Shown: piece after piece, positions 1 to 5,343 of the stretch
How the letters are laid out: each line of letters opens with the position of its first letter
How positions within the stretch are numbered: the first letter of the stretch is position 1
DNA from: a bacterium
Lineage (GTDB): Bacteria; Vulcanimicrobiota; CADAWZ01
NCBI GenBank assembly: GCA_024409025.1
Contig: JAKSUM010000070.1
Span: 1-6,859 of the forward strand
Direction of reading: 5' to 3'
DNA length: 6,859 nucleotides
Made by a program: the position numbers and the translations under genes
Notes under the pieces: generated by a model
The model's input: the letters and a program-made list of their open reading frames with translations, nothing else
What the model was told of the DNA's origin: nothing
Database searches by the model: none

Positions 1-626
1 CCGAAACAGCAGCCCCTTCAGGAGATGACGTGGCAAAAGCCCTTAGGGAGTTTGAAGGCAGGCAGATGCAGGTTCCGCCAGCCGCCTCCGCCCTGAAGCT
101 AAACGGAATGCCTCTATACGCCTACTTCAGAAAAGGCATAGAGATAGACGTACCGGCAAGAGAAATTGAAATCTTTTCAATAAAGCTGATATCATACTCA
201 TATCCCCGTCTTATCATAGACACGGAGTGTTCCGGAGGCACATACATAAGAAGCCTTGTCAGAGACATAGGGGAATGCTTGGGATGCGGAGGCGTGATGT
301 CCTACCTTGTAAGGACGAGGAGCGGAAGATTCCATCTCTCGGAAAGCCTGACAATGGAGGAGCTGGCGGAAAGGAAAAACGAAATCTCCTCTTTTTCCGT
401 ATCAATGTCCGAAGCCATGGAATCATACAGGGAAATAAAGGCAGATGAAAAGCTTATGAAAAAAGTCAGCTGCGGAAACGAATTCGAATATCCCGAACAG
501 TCATGCGAAGGGGAAATATTCAGGATAACGGATCCGTCAGGAGATCTTGCGGCTGTCGGGATATGCTCGCCAAAGGACGGGAAAAACATCATAAGCTGCA
601 AGAAGGTATTCACAGGACTTATCTAA
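1..626 (+). CDS. truB: tRNA pseudouridine(55) synthase TruB, 3' part (5' truncated by window edge)
   Basis: Isomerises uridine 55 to pseudouridine in the T-psi-C loop of tRNAs; cytoplasmic. The reading frame is open to the left edge (first full codon at 3, Glu), so the GTG at 30 is internal and not a start. About 207 residues are present. Family-typical blocks, numbered from that first codon, are PPAASALK (25-32) followed by the LYAYFRKG segment, CSGGTYIRSL (76-85; GTYIR carries the conserved active-site Arg) and RTRSGRF (104-110). The last ~60 residues resemble the small PUA-like C-terminal domain of bacterial TruB. Full-length bacterial TruB is roughly 290-310 residues, so about 90-100 residues are missing upstream, including the GxxD motif with the catalytic Asp. 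The stop codon directly abuts the start of the radical SAM gene. The common truB neighbour ribF is not downstream here. Family assignment is firm; catalytic integrity cannot be judged from this fragment. Confidence 0.95.
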   Translation, partial: ETAAPSGDDVAKALREFEGRQMQVPPAASALKLNGMPLYAYFRKGIEIDVPAREIEIFSIKLISYSYPRLIIDTECSGGTYIRSLVRDIGECLGCGGVMSYLVRTRSGRFHLSESLTMEELAERKNEISSFSVSMSEAMESYREIKADEKLMKKVSCGNEFEYPEQSCEGEIFRITDPSGDLAAVGICSPKDGKNIISCKKVFTGLI

Positions 627-1610
627 ATGTATCAGCAAAAAGAGAAAAACGGAATCAGGTGCGGCATATGCCCCCGCAGATGCCTGATAAAGGACAGAGG
701 ATACGGATTCTGCGGAGGCAGGGTAAATGAGGGCGGACAGATAAGGCCGGCATCATTCCCTTCCGGAGCCGCATTGGATCCTATAGAGAAAAAGCCGCTT
801 TATCATTTTCACCCAGGCTCCATGGTGCTGTCCGCAGGAACGGAAGGCTGCAACTTCAAGTGCCAGTTCTGTCAGAACTGGGGCATAAGCCAGAAAAAAG
901 GGCAGATGCCCAAAAACGCAATAACCCCGTCAATGATGGCAAAGGAAGCGTTAAGGCTTAAGGAGAAGGGAAATATAGGCATAGCGTACACGTACAACGA
1001 GCCTTCCATATCATACGAATATGTCCTTGAGACAGCTGAAAAAAACAGGGAAAACGGCCTGAAAAATATCCTCGTCACAAACGGATATATGGAAAGGATG
1101 CCTCAGAAAAAGCTTTTCCGCTTCATTGACGCTGCGAATATCGACATAAAATCCATTGATGACGGCTTTTACAGGCAATACTGCATGTCTTCGCTTGCTC
1201 CTACGCTCAGATATGCAGAAGAAGCAAAGAAAATGGCGCATATAGAGATAACGAACCTTGTAATACCAGGGCTTAATTCGTCTCATGAGCAGATATCAAG
1301 GCTTTCATTATGGATTGCCGAAAATCTTGGCAGTGACACCCCGCTTCACCTAAGCGCATATTTTCCGAAATACAGGATGACGATAGGCCCAACACCTCCG
1401 GAAATGATTGAGGAGCTGAGAGAGACCGCTCTTGAAAACCTGCAATACGTATACTGCGGAAACATCAAAAGCAGTAAAGGCTCCGACACTATCTGCCCTG
1501 AATGCGGAAACACTGCGGTAAGTAGATTTGGCGGAATGATATCGGATCTGACAAAACAAGGCAGATGCCCATCGTGCGGCCATGATACAGGCATAATATC
1601 AGGAGAGTGA
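627..1610 (+). CDS. amrS: AmmeMemoRadiSam-system radical SAM enzyme (AmrS type)
   Basis: A 327-residue radical SAM protein related to pyruvate-formate-lyase-activating enzymes. The [4Fe-4S]/SAM motif CxxxCxxC is at C75, C79 and C82 (CNFKCQFCQNW). An N-terminal Cys cluster (C12, C15, C19, C29: CGICPRRC then GFCGGR) and the block DPIEKKPLYHFHPGS (51-65) before the SAM motif are hallmarks of the AmmeMemoRadiSam radical SAM family. A C-terminal zinc ribbon, CPEC (290-293) and CPSC (314-317), is also typical, so length and domain order look complete. In many genomes the family is linked to MEMO-like and AMMECR1-like proteins; neither is in this window. The reaction and substrate are not established to my knowledge, so only SAM cleavage and radical chemistry can be inferred. 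ATG 627 follows the truB TAA with no gap. AGGA at 614-617 inside the truB end is a plausible weak ribosome binding site, and translational coupling is likely. Confidence 0.9.
   Translation: MYQQKEKNGIRCGICPRRCLIKDRGYGFCGGRVNEGGQIRPASFPSGAALDPIEKKPLYHFHPGSMVLSAGTEGCNFKCQFCQNWGISQKKGQMPKNAITPSMMAKEALRLKEKGNIGIAYTYNEPSISYEYVLETAEKNRENGLKNILVTNGYMERMPQKKLFRFIDAANIDIKSIDDGFYRQYCMSSLAPTLRYAEEAKKMAHIEITNLVIPGLNSSHEQISRLSLWIAENLGSDTPLHLSAYFPKYRMTIGPTPPEMIEELRETALENLQYVYCGNIKSSKGSDTICPECGNTAVSRFGGMISDLTKQGRCPSCGHDTGIISGE
1601..1607 (+). promoter_or_regulatory. Ribosome binding site of the histidine kinase gene
   Basis: AGGAGAG lies in the last codons of the radical SAM gene, about 4-6 nt before the ATG at 1612. 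It is the best Shine-Dalgarno sequence in the plus-strand operon and fixes the kinase start one base after the preceding TGA. Confidence 0.75.
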
Positions 1611-1611
1611 T

Positions 1612-3042
1612 ATGAGAAGCCAGATTCTTGCCCTTACAATAATTCCGATGGCGCTTCTTCTCGTCATGATTCTGTTCTTCAATCAGAACTCAACGGACGA
1701 GCTCCTGAAGGCAAACGCATCGCTTAAGGCGGAAAATGACTGCCTGAGAATGAAGCAGTCCTTGGATATTCTTGCGGCGGAAGAAGGCTTTTCGGACTCT
1801 GCAAGGCTCGACGTGATATTTTCATCATGCGCTCAGGTAGCTGAAGCGAGAGCCTTCAGTAACGGCGAGAGAATATACCTTTACATATCAAAGCAGCCCA
1901 TCAGCAGGGACGAAAATACGGAGCTTATGACATTCTCATACAGCTCCTGCGGAGTCAGGACTGATTTTGCTGTAAAAACAAGCTCAATACGGCATGGACT
2001 TATATCAAAAGTCAATCTTTTCATAAACATAGTCCTTGCCGTTCTTTTTTTAATAGTCCTCTACATGTCCATATCATCATGGTACATAAACGCCATGGAA
2101 ACTCCTCTCACTCAGGTTCTGAGCGCCCATGAAAAGCTTGCAAAGGGAGAATACGACGCAAGAATACGGCCATTCTCGCATAAGACAAGCGAGATAATAC
2201 GAATATCTGGCTCATTCAACAATATGGCGGAAGAGCTGGAAAAATTCAAAAAGGAGCTTGAAGAGAAAAACTTAAATCTTGAAAGCCTTAACAGAAAATA
2301 CATGGAGCTGAATGAAAAGCTTGAAATAGATGTCAGCGAGAAAACAAAGGAGCTGCGAGAATTCTTTTCTCTTATAAGCCATGATCTCAAGGTTCCACTT
2401 GCCGCTGTTCAGGGCTATGCGTCTCTTCTAATGAGGGAAAAGACAGGCCACCTTAATGAAAAACAGTCTAAATTCCTTAAAAGCATAGCGATAACCAACC
2501 AGCATATGACAAATCTCGTAAGGAATCTGATGGACTACTTTAAGCATGAGAGCGGAAAAGCGGCATATATTCTTCAGGACTTCGACATTGCAGATATATG
2601 GGAAGAGATAATGACGAATATCTCTTTCACGCTTGAGGAAAAAAATCTGTCTCTTAACACAAACATATCCGAATGCGGAATAAGAATCTGCGCAGACAGG
2701 ACGAAGATATCAAGGGCAATAATCAATCTTCTGAGCAATGCAATCAAAATATCCGAATCCGGCTCGCAGATAGACCTTTTAATAAATGAGGACAAGGACA
2801 AGGCGTCAATATCCGTAAGGGATTACGGAAAAGGAATAGATAAAAGCAAGACAGAAGAAATATTCCGAAAATTTTCACAGCTCCCTTACGGCGACAGGAC
2901 TCAGGAAGGGACAGGGTTAGGTCTTTATATAGTCAAAAAAATAATAGAAGGACACAATCAGACGATAAGCGTGAAATCCGAAGAGGGAAAAGGAACGGAA
3001 TTTTCATTCACTCTTAATCTGAGCAAATCGGAAAAAATATGA
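1612..3042 (+). CDS. Membrane sensor histidine kinase (HAMP-HisKA-HATPase)
   Basis: A 476-residue transmembrane histidine kinase. Order: TM1 about 5-23; extracytoplasmic sensor about 24-133 with Cys44, Cys73 and Cys113 and no fold I recognise; TM2 about 134-156; HAMP about 157-211 (P165, then a GSFNNMAEEL end); a charged coiled coil about 208-248; HisKA with SHDLKVPL and phospho-acceptor His257; then the ATPase domain with N box NLLSNA (372-377), G1 DYGKGI (404-409), F box IFRKFSQ (417-423) and G2 GTGLGL (433-438). All ATP-binding motifs look intact, so it should autophosphorylate. The residue four after His257 is Val261, where HisKA kinases usually carry Thr or Asn in the E/DxxT/N phosphatase motif. 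The gene starts 1 nt after the radical SAM gene and its TGA overlaps the regulator ATG (ATGA), which marks the regulator as its cognate partner. The signal sensed is unknown. Confidence 0.95.
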   Translation: MRSQILALTIIPMALLLVMILFFNQNSTDELLKANASLKAENDCLRMKQSLDILAAEEGFSDSARLDVIFSSCAQVAEARAFSNGERIYLYISKQPISRDENTELMTFSYSSCGVRTDFAVKTSSIRHGLISKVNLFINIVLAVLFLIVLYMSISSWYINAMETPLTQVLSAHEKLAKGEYDARIRPFSHKTSEIIRISGSFNNMAEELEKFKKELEEKNLNLESLNRKYMELNEKLEIDVSEKTKELREFFSLISHDLKVPLAAVQGYASLLMREKTGHLNEKQSKFLKSIAITNQHMTNLVRNLMDYFKHESGKAAYILQDFDIADIWEEIMTNISFTLEEKNLSLNTNISECGIRICADRTKISRAIINLLSNAIKISESGSQIDLLINEDKDKASISVRDYGKGIDKSKTEEIFRKFSQLPYGDRTQEGTGLGLYIVKKIIEGHNQTISVKSEEGKGTEFSFTLNLSKSEKI

Positions 3043-3734
3043 ACGCAAATCCTGAAACAATACGAATAGCAATAGCCGACGATCATAATCTCTTCAGGGA
3101 AATGCTCTATAGTCTGTTAAGCGAAGAGGATGACATGGATGTCGTCGGAGAGGCATGCAACGGCCTTGAGGCATCAGAAATCTGCAAAAACCTGAAGCCG
3201 GACATAGTCATACTTGACATAAATATGCCTGTAATGGACGGGCTTGAAGCGCTCAGGGAAATACGGAAGGCTCCTCAGCCTCCAAAAGCCATAATACTGA
3301 CGGCAATAGAAGACGATGACTACATATTCAAGCTGATAAGGGAAGGGGCTGCCGCATATCTTCTAAAGGACACAACCCCGAAGGAGATGATAAGGACAAT
3401 AAGGGCAGTCCATTCAGGAGATTCGGTAATACAGCCAAGGCTTATGAAAAAAATACTCTGCGAATTCTGCAAGCTCTCAGAGCAGAGCGAAGCGTTCAGA
3501 GAACAGCCGCATAAACCCTCGCCGCCGGCAGATATAGGCTCACTGACAGACAGGGAGAAGCAGGTTCTGGAGCTCGTCGCAAAAGGAATGAACAACAGGG
3601 AGATATCATCATCCCTATTCATATCCGAAGCGACGGTAAAAACCCATGTCGCAAACCTTATGAGCAAGCTCGACAAGCGAGACAGGGTCGAGCTTGTACT
3701 GTACGCTCTGAGATCCGGATTTTCAATCCTTTAA
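3039..3734 (+). CDS. NarL/FixJ-family response regulator (REC + LuxR-type HTH)
   Basis: A 231-residue DNA-binding response regulator. The receiver domain (about 8-125) has the acidic pair D14/D15, phospho-acceptor D60 in VILDINMP, T88 and K110 (YLLKD), all in the expected order. A linker of about 35-40 residues carries a CxxC (C141, C144). A LuxR-type helix-turn-helix (about 168-226) follows, with LTDREKQVLELVAKG and the recognition-helix region ISEATVKTHVANLMSKL. It should activate or repress transcription when phosphorylated; its targets are not shown by the sequence. The start codon overlaps the kinase stop by 4 nt and has only a weak upstream GGA (3030-3032), consistent with translational coupling. 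NarL-type regulators usually work with HisKA_3 kinases (NarX/DesK type), whereas the adjacent kinase is HisKA type, so the pairing is atypical although the gene layout strongly implies it. Confidence 0.95.
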   Translation: MNANPETIRIAIADDHNLFREMLYSLLSEEDDMDVVGEACNGLEASEICKNLKPDIVILDINMPVMDGLEALREIRKAPQPPKAIILTAIEDDDYIFKLIREGAAAYLLKDTTPKEMIRTIRAVHSGDSVIQPRLMKKILCEFCKLSEQSEAFREQPHKPSPPADIGSLTDREKQVLELVAKGMNNREISSSLFISEATVKTHVANLMSKLDKRDRVELVLYALRSGFSIL

Positions 3735-3735
3735 A

Positions 3736-3740
3736 AGAAG
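3736..3740 (+). promoter_or_regulatory. Likely ribosome binding site of the PEGA-protein gene
   Basis: AGAAG, just after the regulator stop and 6 nt before the ATG at 3747, is a moderate Shine-Dalgarno match in an A-rich 12-nt gap. It supports the chosen start. The gap is too short to hold a promoter of its own. Confidence 0.5.
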
Positions 3741-3746
3741 AAAAAA

Positions 3747-5303
3747 ATGGAAGAAAAAAACGAAACAGGAAAATGCCTGTCATGCGGCAAAGAGCTTCAT
3801 GACAAAAGGCCGTACTGCATGGAATGCAGGCGTAAAAAGGAACTTGAAAGAAGAATAGCGGAAAAGGAGACTGAAAAAGCCGCTCCGAAAAAAATGTCAG
3901 CCGCAGCCATATTCACGGCAGCAGTAGCATTCATGGCATTAGCCGTATTCGGGATATCATTTTTCATAGCCTCCTCAGCACCAAAAACAGAGGAAGATGG
4001 AACAGGAAGCATCATAATAGAAAGCGAGCCGTCCGGAGCAGACGTAGTCTCACTTGACGACAGCTTCCCGAACGGCAAGACCCCGCTAAAGGCAGAAAAC
4101 CTGAAAGCCGGAAAGATATACAAATTCACGGTAAGCCTTTCCGGTTGCGGAAACGCCAATGAAATCTCCGGAGTAATGGCAGAAAAGGACAAGACTGTCA
4201 CATATAAGGAAATCCTTGAAAAGCAGGGATCCATATCCGTAAATTCAATGCCTCCCGGAGCATCCGTATACATAGACGGGGTAAAAACGGAATATGTTAC
4301 ACCAGCCGAAATAGCCAATGTTCCGGAAGGCTCCAAGAAAATAAAATTCGTATTTTCACAGGACAACATATATGAATGCGAATGTCCGGTAAAATGGAAG
4401 GAGACCTCCCATCTTTATATAATAGAGGACAGGGAAAAATCAGGAATACAATTCAGTATTCCTGACGGCATTACCGTATCGGCAGACGGCAAGGAGCTTG
4501 GCAAGACGCCACTCCCTCCGATAATGCTTGATGAGGGGGCGCATGAAATAGCGCTCTCGTCTGACGATTTTGCTCCGATGTTCGACATCGTAATGACGGA
4601 AAAGGGAAAAGTCCTGACATATTCTCCTGACATAAAAAATTACGGGACTCTCGAGATAAATGCCGACAGGAGGGCATATCTTTTAAGCGGCGGAGAACAG
4701 CTCGCCCTTCCTGCAAAGGTAAGATGCAAGCCCGGCGAAAAATTTATAGCGGAAGTAATCGGAGATGACGGGACGTCATGGAAGCAGGGCTTCATGCTAA
4801 AAGAGGGAGAGCGCAGAAAGGTAACGGCAGCTCTTCCCGAACCTCCGGCTCCAATAGCTTACGAGCCGCCTTCATCGGCATCATATTCATCCCCTGCCCC
4901 TATTACGGACTTCTCCGGATTTAACTGTGATGCCTATTTCCCGCCGTCACAATGGATAAAGACGGAGGACTTCAATGAAGATGTTGACATGGACGGAGAA
5001 TCGGAAAAAATAATAGGACTGAAGAGTCTTGGTGAAAGAGGGCCGGGAGGCCAGAGCAAAATATACGCCTTTCTTATAAAAAAGCATGACGGACAGTTCT
5101 ATGACAGAATACCGTTAAGAAATCCAAGGCTCGGATGCCTTGGTGAGGGAGAGCTGATATCGCTTGAAGTAATCAAGGCCGATCAGTTCGGATACAGGGA
5201 AATAGCATATTCCGTAGGCACGGCAAAAGACGGAATAACCCAGAAGGGGGCATTTGCCATCTATAAAGGACAGTGCTACAGCCCCTCATGGGCATCAAGA
5301 TAA
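3747..5303 (+). CDS. Membrane-anchored zinc-ribbon / PEGA-repeat protein
   Basis: A 518-residue protein of unknown function. Residues 10-27 form a zinc ribbon (C10xxC13 and C24xxC27), followed by a basic stretch RRKKELERR (28-36) and one transmembrane helix (about 52-76). By the positive-inside rule the ribbon is cytoplasmic and the rest extracytoplasmic. PEGA-like beta repeats follow: 86-158 (ESEPSGADV), 160-229 (NSMPPGASVYIDG) and a weaker copy at 232-297 (IPDGITVSADGKELGKTPL), with a possible degenerate fourth at 299-362. A Pro/Ser-rich linker (363-387) leads to a C-terminal domain (388-518) with an acidic loop of DxDxDG type (D412, D414, D416, G417, E420), resembling Ca-binding loops of FG-GAP/VCBS or dockerin-like proteins. 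PEGA domains are associated with surface and envelope proteins. It lies 12 nt after the regulator and is last in the operon, so it may be an accessory or output of the two-component system; that is inference. No enzymatic motif is seen. Confidence 0.85.
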   Translation: MEEKNETGKCLSCGKELHDKRPYCMECRRKKELERRIAEKETEKAAPKKMSAAAIFTAAVAFMALAVFGISFFIASSAPKTEEDGTGSIIIESEPSGADVVSLDDSFPNGKTPLKAENLKAGKIYKFTVSLSGCGNANEISGVMAEKDKTVTYKEILEKQGSISVNSMPPGASVYIDGVKTEYVTPAEIANVPEGSKKIKFVFSQDNIYECECPVKWKETSHLYIIEDREKSGIQFSIPDGITVSADGKELGKTPLPPIMLDEGAHEIALSSDDFAPMFDIVMTEKGKVLTYSPDIKNYGTLEINADRRAYLLSGGEQLALPAKVRCKPGEKFIAEVIGDDGTSWKQGFMLKEGERRKVTAALPEPPAPIAYEPPSSASYSSPAPITDFSGFNCDAYFPPSQWIKTEDFNEDVDMDGESEKIIGLKSLGERGPGGQSKIYAFLIKKHDGQFYDRIPLRNPRLGCLGEGELISLEVIKADQFGYREIAYSVGTAKDGITQKGAFAIYKGQCYSPSWASR

Positions 5304-5343
5304 AAAAAATCCACAGAGATTTTTCTCTGTGGATTTTTTTTAT
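5300..5343. terminator. Bidirectional rho-independent terminator shared by convergent genes
   Basis: The core arms ATCCACAGAGA (5309-5319) and TCTCTGTGGAT (5324-5334) pair perfectly around a TTTT loop (5320-5323). The flanking A-tract (5302-5309) pairs with the T-tract (5334-5341), and the pairing continues outwards to A5300-T5343. Read on either strand, the hairpin is followed by a run of T, so it can stop both the plus-strand operon and the minus-strand pump gene. Both TAA stops (5301-5303 plus, 5342-5340 minus) lie in mirror positions within the arms. Confidence 0.93.

Noticed and set aside
30..32. GTG at 30 as the start of the first gene
   Set aside because: The frame stays open to the window edge and the codons before it fit a TruB continuation; the remaining protein lacks the catalytic N-terminal part, so the real start is upstream.
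3320..3676. 118-codon minus-strand open frame opposite the response regulator
   Set aside because: It is a shadow of the receiver/HTH coding sequence with no recognisable product.
3797..4369. 190-codon minus-strand open frame opposite the PEGA gene
   Set aside because: It is antisense to a clear gene with zinc-ribbon, TM and PEGA features; it has no recognisable domain and is explained by complementary codon bias.
4002..4832. DNA-level tandem repeat or CRISPR-like array under the PEGA repeats
   Set aside because: The periodicity is only at protein level; units differ in length and base sequence and there are no identical direct repeats.
5304..5339. Promoter or small RNA between the convergent genes
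   Set aside because: The 36-nt gap is completely occupied by the terminator hairpin and both flanking genes end here.
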